The position numbers were made by a program, and so were the translations under genes. From Enhydrobacter aerosaccus (lineage in GTDB: Bacteria; Pseudomonadota; Alphaproteobacteria; Reyranellales; Reyranellaceae), in contig CAIWTJ010000003.1 of the NCBI GenBank assembly GCA_903915535.1, forward strand, positions 1 through 52,100: DNA of 52,100 nt, in the 5' to 3' direction. The notes under the pieces were generated by a model. It saw nothing but the letters and a program-made list of their open reading frames with translations, made no database searches and was not told where the DNA came from. Every line of letters starts with the position of its first letter. Position 1 is the first letter of the stretch. Shown here piece by piece: positions 42,019 through 50,310 of the stretch.

Positions 42019-42583
42019 GAGCGGCGACCGTTGGCTCTGGCCGTTCGTTCTAGCGCTTTGTTGCCTTGGTCCTGTCGCGAATGCGCAGAGCCCTTACAGC
42101 TACGACCTTGTTTGGGACAAGGGCGGCGGCAAATTCGAGTACGCGTTTTCGATCGCGTTTACCGCCGACGCCGCACTCGTCAAGGGCAGCGTCATGGAGA
42201 GCCGGAGAATTTTCAATGGGTGCGGTAACGAGAGGCTTGTAATCCCGAAGAATGGCCGCGAATTGTTGTGGCGCGCCCCCGACGACACAGCTTCGGTCAA
42301 CGCCACATATCGCGCCACCGGCGACGACCACGCCATCCGCATCGTTACGGGGACAAGGCTCTTGCGTACCGGTGGGCGATGGACGGAAGTGTGGGAGATA
42401 AATCTGCGGACGTCCGCCAACAACTGCCGCCTCACCTCATTCGCGGGTGGCATTCGCGACGACGTGAAAGAGCCCGGCACGAAGATAGAGATGACCGCAG
42501 AAGGCCCCTATCAATGCAGGCAACTTCCGTTCGCCGCATTCGAGGCCAAAAAGCCCGCCAACGAAACGGGTTCCTGCAAGTAG
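42011..42583 (+). CDS. Secreted protein of unknown function
   Basis: A 190-residue protein with an N-terminal signal peptide (LWPFVLALCCLGPVANA, cleavage about residue 25). The mature part begins QSPYSYDLVWDKGGGKFEYAF and contains four cysteines spaced so that two disulfides are possible (NGCGN, NNCRL, YQCRQ, GSCK). I do not recognise the family. Base composition appears somewhat less GC-rich than the neighbours. It overlaps metC by eight bases, so it is likely translated with it, but a shared function is not evident. It converges on the FkbM gene across 22 bases with a weak 5-bp hairpin. Confidence 0.75.
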   Translation: MPRSGDRWLWPFVLALCCLGPVANAQSPYSYDLVWDKGGGKFEYAFSIAFTADAALVKGSVMESRRIFNGCGNERLVIPKNGRELLWRAPDDTASVNATYRATGDDHAIRIVTGTRLLRTGGRWTEVWEINLRTSANNCRLTSFAGGIRDDVKEPGTKIEMTAEGPYQCRQLPFAAFEAKKPANETGSCK

Positions 42584-42605
42584 TTCCCCTCGGCTGAAAC
42601 GAGGA

Positions 42606-43343
42606 TCAGTTCCGGAGCCAGCTTTTTCCGGGGAAGTATCCCTTGTCGCGGCGCAGGGGATCGTCCCTGCGCACGAAGATCATGTCGGCCTGCCACAGCG
42701 CATTGTCGAGCGGACGGCGGGTCATGCCGCAGATGTCGTAGGCGACGAAGCCGCGCTCGCCCAGCCAGCCAACCAGTTCGTGCAGCAGCGGCACGTTCTC
42801 GTGCAGGTCGAGCAGGCTGAGTTCGGTCAGGATCGCCCGCACTCCGCCCAACGACGCTTCGCAGCCTTTGAGAACTTCCAGTTCGAAGCCCTGAACGTCG
42901 AGCTTCAGAAGGTCGGGCGCCCGCCCCGCGTAGGAATTGCGGATGGTCTTGTCGAGAGTGGTCTGCGGGAAGACCTGGATCGGGAACGTTTCATTGTGCG
43001 CGTCACGCAGCAGAGAGGACGAAGTCTGCGCGACATGCATTTCCACCTCGGCCTTCTCGACCGAGCCGACCAGCGTCTCGTGCAGGTCGATGGAAGGAAG
43101 GCGCTTGCGCAATTCCTTGATTTGCTCCCGTCCGTACGGCAGTGGCTCGAAGCAGGCCACGCGCGCCGACGGCCAGATCGCGAGCGCCATCTGCGCGAAG
43201 TCGCCCCGGAAGGCGCCGACGTCGAAGACCAGGCCCGGTTTGAATCCGTTCTGCGCGAGGCGCTCAAGTGCCGGGGCGATGTCCGGCACGCCGAGGCGCC
43301 TGGCGAGCGCATCGCGGACGCGCGCGCGAATTTTCGAGATCAT
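42606..43343 (-). CDS. FkbM family methyltransferase
   Basis: A 245-residue SAM-dependent methyltransferase of the FkbM family. The SAM-binding motif VFDVGAFRGDFAQMAL is at about 40-55, followed by the acidic strand VACFEPLP and the later LLKLDVQGFELEVLKGCE, which is the family's strongest signature. FkbM proteins O-methylate sugars, lipids or natural products; here no glycan or natural-product cluster is adjacent, so the substrate is unknown. It follows the zur gene on the same strand after 13 bases and may be co-transcribed with it. Confidence 0.92.
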   Translation of the reverse strand: MISKIRARVRDALARRLGVPDIAPALERLAQNGFKPGLVFDVGAFRGDFAQMALAIWPSARVACFEPLPYGREQIKELRKRLPSIDLHETLVGSVEKAEVEMHVAQTSSSLLRDAHNETFPIQVFPQTTLDKTIRNSYAGRAPDLLKLDVQGFELEVLKGCEASLGGVRAILTELSLLDLHENVPLLHELVGWLGERGFVAYDICGMTRRPLDNALWQADMIFVRRDDPLRRDKGYFPGKSWLRN

Positions 43344-43356
43344 GCTCTTGAGTTGC

Positions 43357-43854
43357 CTATGCTCTCTGGCAATCCGCGCAGGTGCCGGTGACTTCCAGGG
43401 TCATGTCGCGTGCGACGAAGCCGTGGCGGCCGGCCGAGGCGGTGATGGAGTTTGCCACTCCTTCGCTCTCGAGCTCCTCGGCATTGCCGCACTCGCCGCA
43501 GATCAGGAAAAAACCGCGATGCTGCTCGCCGGGATGGCTGCAGCCGATGAAGGCATTCATGCGCTCGATGCGATGGATCAGTCCGTTCTCGATCAGGAAG
43601 TCGAGTGCGCGATACACCGTCGGCGGCGCGGAACCGAGATCCTCTTTGCGCAAGAGGTCGAGGAGCGCGTAGGCACCGACCGGCTTGTGGTTCGACCATA
43701 CCAGTTCCAGCACGCGGCGGCGCAGCGGCGTGAAGCGCAGGCCCTTGGACTCGCACAGCTTCTCCGCCGCGGCCACCGCGTCCTCGACGCAGTGCTCGTG
43801 GTCATGCCCAGTCCCAGATAGATGCGCGCTCGCGGCTTTGGCCGGCTTCTTCAC
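43357..43854 (-). CDS. zur: Fur family regulator, Zur-like
   Basis: A 165-residue Fur-family repressor. A winged helix region (KGLRFTPLRRRVLELV, then SAPPTVYRALDFLIENGLIHRI) is followed by the metal-binding dimerisation domain, with CGECG in the middle and CADC at the C-terminus forming the structural zinc site. The His-rich N-terminus (GHDHEHC) and AFIGCSHPGEQH are typical of the zinc-responsive Zur group rather than iron-responsive Fur. The start is probably GTG at 43854, because no ATG precedes the DNA-binding region. It diverges from hisI across 66 bases. No zinc transporter gene is adjacent. Confidence 0.85.
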   Translation of the reverse strand: MKKPAKAASAHLSGTGHDHEHCVEDAVAAAEKLCESKGLRFTPLRRRVLELVWSNHKPVGAYALLDLLRKEDLGSAPPTVYRALDFLIENGLIHRIERMNAFIGCSHPGEQHRGFFLICGECGNAEELESEGVANSITASAGRHGFVARDMTLEVTGTCADCQRA

Positions 43855-43920
43855 GGAAATTCCCGATTTGCCAAGCAGTTACAGGCCGATTATACGCCGC
43901 GTTCCGCAATGAGGCCAAGC

Positions 43921-44343
43921 ATGCCAGACAGGGCTGCCACCACTTATCCCCCCGCCGCGATCGAGGCCTTGCTGGCCGAGGTCCGCTTCGATCCACAGGG
44001 ACTCGTCCCCGCCATCGCCCAGCAGCACGACACCGGCGAAGTGCTGATGATGGCCTGGATGGACCGCGATGCCGTGGTCGAGACGATGCAAACCGGCCGC
44101 GCCTGCTATTGGTCGCGCTCGCGCAAGGCGCCGTGGCGCAAGGGCGATACGTCCGGCCACATCCAGACCGTGGTCGACTTCCGTGTCGATTGCGACGGCG
44201 ACACTGTGCTCATGCTGGTCGATCAGACGGGCGTCGCCTGCCACACCGGACGGCACAATTGCTTCTTCCGCGCGATCCGCGACGGCAAACTGCAGGAGAT
44301 CGCACCCGTGCAAATCGACATGAACCACATCGGGAAGGACTGA
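43921..44343 (+). CDS. hisI: Phosphoribosyl-AMP cyclohydrolase
   Basis: A 140-residue HisI enzyme, which opens the adenine ring of phosphoribosyl-AMP in the third step of histidine synthesis. The metal-binding acidic cluster DCDGD is at 90-94, and the conserved cysteines are Cys107 and Cys114 in VACHTGRHNCFF. It is monofunctional, with no HisE domain, as in most alphaproteobacteria. I chose ATG 43921, which has GAGG upstream; an in-frame ATG at 43909 is possible. No other his genes are near. The Tat-signal lipoprotein-like gene begins three bases after it. Confidence 0.95.
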   Translation: MPDRAATTYPPAAIEALLAEVRFDPQGLVPAIAQQHDTGEVLMMAWMDRDAVVETMQTGRACYWSRSRKAPWRKGDTSGHIQTVVDFRVDCDGDTVLMLVDQTGVACHTGRHNCFFRAIRDGKLQEIAPVQIDMNHIGKD

Positions 44344-44346
44344 GTA

Positions 44347-44859
44347 TTGACCCAGCGTAGTCTTGATCGTCGTTCGTTGTTGCGCGTCGCTTCCGTCGTC
44401 CCCCTCGCCCTCTCGGCCGGTGCCTGTGGCAAGTTCGACATGTCCGATCTGTTCGGCGGCTCGAGGAAAAAATACACGCTGACGCCGCGCGGCGACCGGC
44501 TGGTGCGCTGGCTGCAGAACGAAGGCCGCGACGGGATGATGGATCCGGAGCCCTTCGCGGTGATGGGCCTCGTGAACGGCGGCCGCGACATTCCCGTGAA
44601 GCAGATGGCGATGAACGGCAAGGACGGCCGCTACGTCATCAGCCTGGTCGGTTTCCGCAGCGTCCACGAGTTCGTGCTGCACCGGACCGTCAACGACTCG
44701 CTCATCGTCTTCCACCACTGCGACACCAAGTTCACGCGCTTCTCGAGCGTGCGCTACCAGCGCAACGGCAAGCCACAATTCATCACCGACACTGCGTTCG
44801 CCGAGGCCGACTTCCAGCAGCAGCTCGCTTTCTGGTTCGACCAGATGCCAGGCCGTTAG
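44347..44859 (+). CDS. Twin-arginine signal protein of unknown function
   Basis: A 170-residue protein starting at a TTG at 44347. The N-terminus has a twin-arginine motif (DRRSLLRVA) and a hydrophobic stretch ending in SAGAC, a weak lipobox, so it may be a Tat-exported lipoprotein. The mature part (SLVGFRSVHEFVLHRTVNDSLIVFHHCDTKFTRFSS) has no motif I can name; a HHCD stretch might bind metal. The product is short and mostly beta-like. It follows hisI by three bases and is probably co-transcribed. I do not recognise the family. Confidence 0.72.
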   Translation: MTQRSLDRRSLLRVASVVPLALSAGACGKFDMSDLFGGSRKKYTLTPRGDRLVRWLQNEGRDGMMDPEPFAVMGLVNGGRDIPVKQMAMNGKDGRYVISLVGFRSVHEFVLHRTVNDSLIVFHHCDTKFTRFSSVRYQRNGKPQFITDTAFAEADFQQQLAFWFDQMPGR

Positions 44860-44875
44860 GGCTCGATGTCGGCGC

Positions 44876-46408
44876 TCAGACCGGCCTTCCATTCCAAACC
44901 GGTCCCATCGGGCTGAGCTTGATGCCCTTGCGGAGATGCTTGTAGGGCATCTCGACCGGATCGGTGATGTGTGCGCCGGGCGACTGCACCACAAGAATCG
45001 TCTCGGCGATCGGCTGGAAGTCGGCGCGGAAATGCACCGTCGACTTGAGGCCCAGGATCGGCACCTCGATCGGCTCGACGCCGACGTGGCGGAACATCTC
45101 CTGATCGGCTGCCTGGACACGGCGGCAGGCGAGCACAGCAGAGACGCCACTCGCTTCGTCGGTAACCAGCGCCATCGGGCCGATCTGGAACTTCGCGCCG
45201 CCGTAGAACGGGCCGGTGCCGGTGAAGATGCCGTCGCCCAGTTTGACCACGCGCCAGTCCGCTTCGAGCGGCTTCTCGCCGGCATAGCCCACCACCGCGC
45301 CGATGCCACGGCGCATGATGTTGCCCTCGCCCGTCTCGGCGGCGGCTTTCGCCGAGGTCTCGTCGACTATCATGCCGATCACCGCGCCCCTGGCCTTGTG
45401 CCGCATCATCGCCGCCAGCAGGCCGATGGTGTCGGAGGTGCCGCCGGCGCCGGGGTTGTCCTGCACGTCGGCCAGCACGATCGGCTTCTTCGCCGTCTTC
45501 GCCATCTCGAGCGCGCGCAACACGGCGGCATCCGGATCGAGCAGCTCGCCATTGAACGACTTCTCCTGCGCCTTCACCGCCGCGGCGAGCTTGTCCGCGG
45601 CGGCCTCGACGGCGTCCTTGTCGTGCCCGTAGACCACGAGGGCGGGGCCGCACTGCGCGATGTCCGCCGGCGGAAATCCCGGCGTGTGCGTCACGCTCAC
45701 GATGCCCTGGTTGTGGCTCTTCTCGCCCGCTTCCAGTTCTCCCACCAGATCGAAGATGCTCTTGGCGGGCTCGATGAAGGTGCACTGCCAGACCAGCGGA
45801 ATGAGGAAGTCGAGCTGGCGGTAGGCGCGGTACACCGGCCGCTTCTCCTTCAGCAGCCTGTCGAGCAATTCCACCGCGCGCTTGCCGGTCACGGCCATGT
45901 CGATGTGCGGATAGGTGCGGTAGCCGACCATCGCGGTCGCGAGCCTTGCCATGTCGGGCGTCAGATTCGCGTGATAGTCGAGGCTCACCACGATCGGCAG
46001 ATCGGGCCCGACGATGCCGCGGATGCGGCGCAACAGCTCGCCTTCGCCGTCCTCGGTGTTCTCAGCCACCATCGCCCCGTGCAGGTCGAGATAAATTGCA
46101 TCGAACGGCCCTTCTGAGCGCAAGTCCGCGTCGAACAGCTTCCACATGCGCTCGTAGGCGTCCTCGGTGACATAGGATGCAGGCGGCGCCGAGGCCCAGG
46201 CCATCGGCACGATCTCGTGACCGAGCTCGCCCAGCCGCTTCACCGCCCCTGCGATCGGGACGTTGAAGCCTTCGACAGCCTCGATCAGCTCGGGCCCGTG
46301 CAATAATCCGGGCCACGCGTCGGCGCGCACGAAGTCGTCCCAGGTCGCCTGCTGCGGCGCAAAAGTGTTCGTCTCGTGCTGAAAGCCGCCAACTGCGATA
46401 CGCGCCAT
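44876..46408 (-). CDS. M81 family metallopeptidase (MlrC-like)
   Basis: A 510-residue protein of the MlrC family, named for the last enzyme of microcystin breakdown. The zinc ligands can be traced: Asp and His in SLDYHANLTPDM near 142-144 and His in YRTYPHIDMA near 166. The N-terminus GGFQHETNTFAP is the family start. The second half (DVQDNPGAGGTSDTIGLLAAM) is the C-terminal domain. Many bacteria that do not degrade microcystin carry such proteins, so a general peptidase or amidohydrolase role is more likely. It stands alone, converging with the Tat-signal gene and diverging from the lipoprotein gene. Confidence 0.92.
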   Translation of the reverse strand: MARIAVGGFQHETNTFAPQQATWDDFVRADAWPGLLHGPELIEAVEGFNVPIAGAVKRLGELGHEIVPMAWASAPPASYVTEDAYERMWKLFDADLRSEGPFDAIYLDLHGAMVAENTEDGEGELLRRIRGIVGPDLPIVVSLDYHANLTPDMARLATAMVGYRTYPHIDMAVTGKRAVELLDRLLKEKRPVYRAYRQLDFLIPLVWQCTFIEPAKSIFDLVGELEAGEKSHNQGIVSVTHTPGFPPADIAQCGPALVVYGHDKDAVEAAADKLAAAVKAQEKSFNGELLDPDAAVLRALEMAKTAKKPIVLADVQDNPGAGGTSDTIGLLAAMMRHKARGAVIGMIVDETSAKAAAETGEGNIMRRGIGAVVGYAGEKPLEADWRVVKLGDGIFTGTGPFYGGAKFQIGPMALVTDEASGVSAVLACRRVQAADQEMFRHVGVEPIEVPILGLKSTVHFRADFQPIAETILVVQSPGAHITDPVEMPYKHLRKGIKLSPMGPVWNGRPV

Positions 46409-46456
46409 CTCTCATCCCCGCTTCCAAAACGCTGCCAGCGGGACCATACCATCCCC

Positions 46457-46786
46457 ATGCGGAGAATCCTGCCCTTACTGCTGCTTGCGACGGTTGCGGC
46501 CTGTTCGTTCCCCCAGACACGCTGGGAGAAGGAGGGCGCCGACAATGTCCTGGCCGCGAACGACCTCGGCTACTGCCGCAAGGCCGCGCGCGACGAGGCG
46601 TTTGTCGCCTACCCGTACGCTTCCGGCTCGCTGTTCTACGGCTTCTACCGGCCGGCGGCATGGGAGGAGAGCCGTTATGTCTCCGAAATCCGGCTCACTC
46701 AGTTCTGCATGCGCGCCAAGGGCTACCAGCGCGCAACCGTCGCTCCGGCACAGGCGACAGCGCAGGTTGTGCCCGCGACCGACTAG
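46457..46786 (+). CDS. Small lipoprotein of unknown function
   Basis: A 109-residue protein beginning at ATG 46457 with a clear lipoprotein signal: basic MRR, hydrophobic LPLLLLATVAA and lipobox Cys at residue 17. The mature part carries two further cysteines (GYCRKA, FCMRAKGY) that may form a disulfide, followed by an Ala/Thr-rich tail. The pattern of a small envelope lipoprotein with a CMxxKGY-type ending occurs widely in proteobacteria, without known function. Its stop overlaps the end of the oxidoreductase gene by four bases on the opposite strand. Confidence 0.8.
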   Translation: MRRILPLLLLATVAACSFPQTRWEKEGADNVLAANDLGYCRKAARDEAFVAYPYASGSLFYGFYRPAAWEESRYVSEIRLTQFCMRAKGYQRATVAPAQATAQVVPATD

Positions 46787-47670
46787 CCTTTCTTAGTCCC
46801 GTCCTCGATCGCCCGCAGCAGCACCGGCCAGTACTCCGCCCCGTGGCCGAGTTGGACGGCGCGCTCCATGATCTCGCGCGCCACGTCGGCGCCGAGCGCG
46901 GGCACACCCTTCTCTTCCGCCATCTGGATCGCGTAGCCGAGGTCCTTCAACGCGTACTCAGTCGAGAAGGCGCGTTCGGGAAAGACGCCCGGCAGCATGG
47001 CCTTCATGCCGTGGTTGCGCAGCGCGAAGGAATCTGCCGAGCCCTTGGTCAGCGTCTCGTACAGCACCTTGCCGTCGACGCCGTGCGCGCGCGCGATGCT
47101 AAGGCCCTCGGCCAGCGCGACGCCGGTCTGGAACAGGATCATGTTGTTCAGGATCTTGACCGCCTGGCCCGCGCCCGCCTCGCCGCAGTGCGTGACTTCG
47201 CTCGCCATGGTGCGCAGGAGCGCCTCGATGCGCCGGAAGGTGGGCTCCGTGGCGCCGACCATGATCGAGAGCGTGCCGTCGATCGCCGCCTGCCGCGTGC
47301 GCGCGACCGGCGCATCGGCAAAGGCCGTCGCCCGGCCCTCGAACTCCGCATAGAGCTTGCGCGCAAGCGACACCGGCGCGGTGCTGCAGTCAATCACGGT
47401 CCAGCCAAGCCTGGCCCTGGACGAAAGACCGCCCTCGCCCAGACAGACCTGCTCCACTTCCTTGCCGCCCGGCAGCGACAGGAAGATCGTCGTGCAGTTA
47501 GCGGCGATCTCGTCGAGTGAGGCCTTCTTCACGCCGTCCGCCGCAAGGCGCTGCAGCGGCGCGTCGTCGCGATCCGCGGCAAGCACGGTGAGGCCGCTCT
47601 TCTTCGCGAGGTTGCGGCACATGGGCTCGCCCATGGTGCCGACGCCGATAAATCCGATCTTGTCCATCAT
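46783..47670 (-). CDS. 3-hydroxyisobutyrate dehydrogenase-like oxidoreductase
   Basis: A 295-residue beta-hydroxyacid dehydrogenase. The NAD(P) motif GFIGVGTMG is at 6-14, and the catalytic lysine is in GQAVKILNNM near 170. The loop that usually reads DAPVSGG and touches the substrate carboxylate is DAPVARTRQAA here, so the substrate is likely different from 3-hydroxyisobutyrate or tartronate semialdehyde. The start is one of two adjacent ATGs (47670, 47667), overlapping the SulP stop by ATGA. Coupling to an anion transporter suggests the transporter may bring in its organic acid, which is inference. Confidence 0.9.
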   Translation of the reverse strand: MMDKIGFIGVGTMGEPMCRNLAKKSGLTVLAADRDDAPLQRLAADGVKKASLDEIAANCTTIFLSLPGGKEVEQVCLGEGGLSSRARLGWTVIDCSTAPVSLARKLYAEFEGRATAFADAPVARTRQAAIDGTLSIMVGATEPTFRRIEALLRTMASEVTHCGEAGAGQAVKILNNMILFQTGVALAEGLSIARAHGVDGKVLYETLTKGSADSFALRNHGMKAMLPGVFPERAFSTEYALKDLGYAIQMAEEKGVPALGADVAREIMERAVQLGHGAEYWPVLLRAIEDGTKKG

Positions 47671-49292
47671 TTCCGCCCGTTTCCTGTTGTTTGCCTGAGT
47701 GTAGCAGCCACCACCGCGTCGTCGACGCTGAAGCTGATGCGCGTCAGCAGGTCGGTGGCGCCCGCGCGCTTGATGAGGTCGCGCACGCTGTCGCGCACGC
47801 GCGCAAGCTGGACCCCGATCCCGAGCGTCCTCATGCGGGTGTCGAATTCGAGAAGCGCGTCGAGCGCAGTGGTGTCGAGCTCGAATGTCTCCTCGAGGCT
47901 GACCACCGCGATGCGGATCGCCGGTTCGCCCGCCAGCTTGCCCGAGATCAGCGTCAGGATTTGCTCGGCGTTGGCGAAGAACAGCGGCTCGGCCGGACGC
48001 CACACGGCCACCGCGTCGGGAGGTGTTGCCTCGGGATGGCGTGCGATATCGACATAGTCGTGACTGTCGCCCAGTCGGCCCAGCCGGACGAGGCGCGGCG
48101 TGGCCATGCGATGCAGCAGCGCCACGAGCGAGAGCACGATGGCCAGCACCATGCCGTCGAGCACGCCGAACACCAGCACGCCCGTCGCCGCGCCGGTCGC
48201 GACATAGCTGTCGCGTTGGAGCTTCCACAGGCGCAGCAGCGGCGCGGGATCGAGTGCGTGCGTGAGTGCCGCGACCACGACGGCCGCCAGCACCGGCTCC
48301 GGCAACTGCGCCACCAGCGGCGCCCCCACGATCACCAGCAGCGCCAGCCCGATCGCGCCCAGGACGCCGGTCCAGCGCGTGGCCGCGCCCGCGGTCTCGC
48401 TCGCCGAGCCGGCAGAGAAGCCCGCGCCGACCGGCATGCCCTGCACGACCGCCGCGCCGAGATTGGCGAGACCGAAAGCCGCCAGTTCGCGGTTGGGCTC
48501 GACCCTGTCGCCGTTGCGCAGCGCCAGCGTGCGCACGGTGCCCCAGCTTTCGGCGAACAGCACCAGCACGAGCGGCAGCACGAGGCCGGCTAGATGCGAG
48601 AGCTCGTCCCAGCCCAGCTTCGCAGGCAGGGTCGGCATCGCCAGCAGATCGATGCGGCCGACCACGGCCACGCCGCGCGCCGGCAGATCGAGTGCCATCG
48701 AGGCCGCGATCCCCGTCGCCAATACCAGGAACGCTCCGGGCACGGCCGGCAGCCGCCGCAGCGCGAGCAATGCCACGAGGGCCACGAGACCGGTGGCCAC
48801 GCTCGCGGGATGCCAGCGCGGGACACTGGTCACGATCAGCCAGGCCAGATGGAAGATATTGTCGGCATGGAGAGGAATGCCGGCCATCTGCGGCACCTGG
48901 CGCAGGATGATGGTGATCGCGAGCCCGAACGCGAAGCCGCGCAGCACCGGCCGCGAGACAAAGGCCGCCAGCGTGCCGAGGCGCAAGGCGGCGGCCACGA
49001 GAAAGCACAGGCTGACCGTGCCGACCGCGATGGTGGCGAAGGCCAGCCTGATCGTCGTGTCGCCCGGCAGGACGGCGAGGACCGCGCCCAGGATCGCCGC
49101 GGACGACGAGGTCGGCGACACGATCGCGAAGCGGCTGCGCCCGGCCAGCGCATAGATCAGAGAGCCCGCGATGGCCGCCAGCACCGCGCGCTGCGGCGGC
49201 AGGCCGGCGATGCCCGCGTAGGCCACGGCCTCGGGCAGCATCAGCCCCGCGACGCAGACGCCGGCGATCAGGTCCGCCCTCTTGAGCGTCAT
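47667..49292 (-). CDS. SulP family inorganic anion transporter with STAS domain
   Basis: A 541-residue SulP/SLC26-type membrane protein with about 12-14 hydrophobic segments (for example LIAGVCVAGLMLPEAVAYAGIAGLPP at the start, the family's typical TM1 region) and a cytoplasmic STAS domain from about residue 430. SulP proteins carry sulfate, bicarbonate, nitrate or carboxylates such as fumarate. The sequence does not reveal the substrate. Its stop overlaps the start of the 3-hydroxyisobutyrate-dehydrogenase-like gene, so the two are co-translated. The first gene of the pair begins 27 bases after the cupin gene stop on the same strand. Confidence 0.93.
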   Translation of the reverse strand: MTLKRADLIAGVCVAGLMLPEAVAYAGIAGLPPQRAVLAAIAGSLIYALAGRSRFAIVSPTSSSAAILGAVLAVLPGDTTIRLAFATIAVGTVSLCFLVAAALRLGTLAAFVSRPVLRGFAFGLAITIILRQVPQMAGIPLHADNIFHLAWLIVTSVPRWHPASVATGLVALVALLALRRLPAVPGAFLVLATGIAASMALDLPARGVAVVGRIDLLAMPTLPAKLGWDELSHLAGLVLPLVLVLFAESWGTVRTLALRNGDRVEPNRELAAFGLANLGAAVVQGMPVGAGFSAGSASETAGAATRWTGVLGAIGLALLVIVGAPLVAQLPEPVLAAVVVAALTHALDPAPLLRLWKLQRDSYVATGAATGVLVFGVLDGMVLAIVLSLVALLHRMATPRLVRLGRLGDSHDYVDIARHPEATPPDAVAVWRPAEPLFFANAEQILTLISGKLAGEPAIRIAVVSLEETFELDTTALDALLEFDTRMRTLGIGVQLARVRDSVRDLIKRAGATDLLTRISFSVDDAVVAATLRQTTGNGRK

Positions 49293-49319
49293 CGCCGTGG
49301 CTTCTCCATCCGTGGGAGC

Positions 49320-49649
49320 CTAATCGACGATGAAGAGTTTGGCGCCGTCCTTGGTCTTCGACCGATGCGCGAGATCGCCGTCGGCCACCTGGTAGCTCTG
49401 GCCGGGCTTCAACACGACGGTGCGGCCGTCGGCCAGCTCGGTTTGCAGCTCACCCTCCAGCACCAGCAGCACATGGCCCTTCTGGCACCAGTGGTCGGCG
49501 AGGTAGCCCGGCGTGTACTCGACCATGCGCACGCGGATGTTGTTGAAGTTGCGCGTGCGCCAATAGGCCTTGCCGCTCTCGCCGGCATGCTCGGTGCGCT
49601 CCACGCCGGACCAGTCGGTCGTGCCGAACGGAATGTCGAACATCAACAT
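49320..49649 (-). CDS. DHCW-motif cupin protein
   Basis: A 109-residue single cupin domain. The metal-binding motif lies at 52-59 (DHWCQKGH), and the second cupin motif includes GQSYQVADGDLAH. This matches a small group annotated as DHCW-motif cupin fold proteins; the chemical role is unknown. The Cys next to the His is unusual for cupins and could serve as a metal ligand. A start at 49649 or 49643 is possible. It follows the HAD hydrolase gene by 19 bases on the same strand. Confidence 0.85.
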   Translation of the reverse strand: MLMFDIPFGTTDWSGVERTEHAGESGKAYWRTRNFNNIRVRMVEYTPGYLADHWCQKGHVLLVLEGELQTELADGRTVVLKPGQSYQVADGDLAHRSKTKDGAKLFIVD

Positions 49650-49668
49650 GATCTACTCCTACCTCTGC

Positions 49669-50286
49669 TCATTTCCAGTCGACGAGGGCCCGCGCCAGGC
49701 TCTCCGGACCACGGTAGAGCATCGCTCGCCAGCCGCACATCCGCGCACCGTCGACATTCTCGGCCTTGTCGTCGACGAACAGGATCGCCTGCGCCACCGA
49801 CACGCCCATGCGCGCCTGGGCGTTGGTGTAGAACACCCGCTCCGGCTTGCAAACGCCCAGCGCCGCCGAATAGACGATCTCGTCGAAATGAGCGCCGAGG
49901 CCGGCCTGGTCGCGCAGATAGACCACGCGGTGATGTTCCTGGTTGGCGGCGGCGAACACCCGTCCGCCCGTGCGGGCGCGCCAGGCATCGGCCGCGGCCA
50001 GCACCCCGCGATCGATGACGGCATCCTTCTCGAACCAGTAACTAACGAAGCCCTCGATGCGATCGTCCATCCCCTTGGGCCCGAAATAGTTCTGCAGGGC
50101 CACGAAAAGGTCGAGCCGGCCGCGCAGCACTTCCATGAACTCGCCCCTGAAGAATTCGCGCTCGATCTCTTCGTAGTCGAGGCCGAGATCCTGCTTCAGC
50201 GTTGCGTGCCACGGCGCTGCCGACCCTGGCTGGGCGAGCGAGACGACGCCGTCGATATCGAGGACAAGGACAGGGCTGGAACTCAT
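49669..50286 (-). CDS. HAD family hydrolase
   Basis: A 205-residue haloacid dehalogenase-type hydrolase. Motif I is DIDGV with Asp10 and Asp12 (VLVLDIDGVVS), and the motif IV acidic pair is in FVDDKAENVDGA near 166-177. The cap is the small helical type between them. Likely a phosphatase acting on a small metabolite, though substrate cannot be inferred. It diverges from a GNAT gene across only 24 bases, so the two promoters must overlap their neighbours' coding sequence. Confidence 0.9.
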   Translation of the reverse strand: MSSSPVLVLDIDGVVSLAQPGSAAPWHATLKQDLGLDYEEIEREFFRGEFMEVLRGRLDLFVALQNYFGPKGMDDRIEGFVSYWFEKDAVIDRGVLAAADAWRARTGGRVFAAANQEHHRVVYLRDQAGLGAHFDEIVYSAALGVCKPERVFYTNAQARMGVSVAQAILFVDDKAENVDGARMCGWRAMLYRGPESLARALVDWK

Positions 50287-50310
50287 GCGGGCCTATGCTA
50301 CAGCAAAAAC

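Noticed and set aside
42588-42604. Hairpin CCTCG/CGAGG between the secreted orphan and the FkbM gene as a terminator
   Set aside because: The stem is only 5 bp and there is no T-run on either strand.
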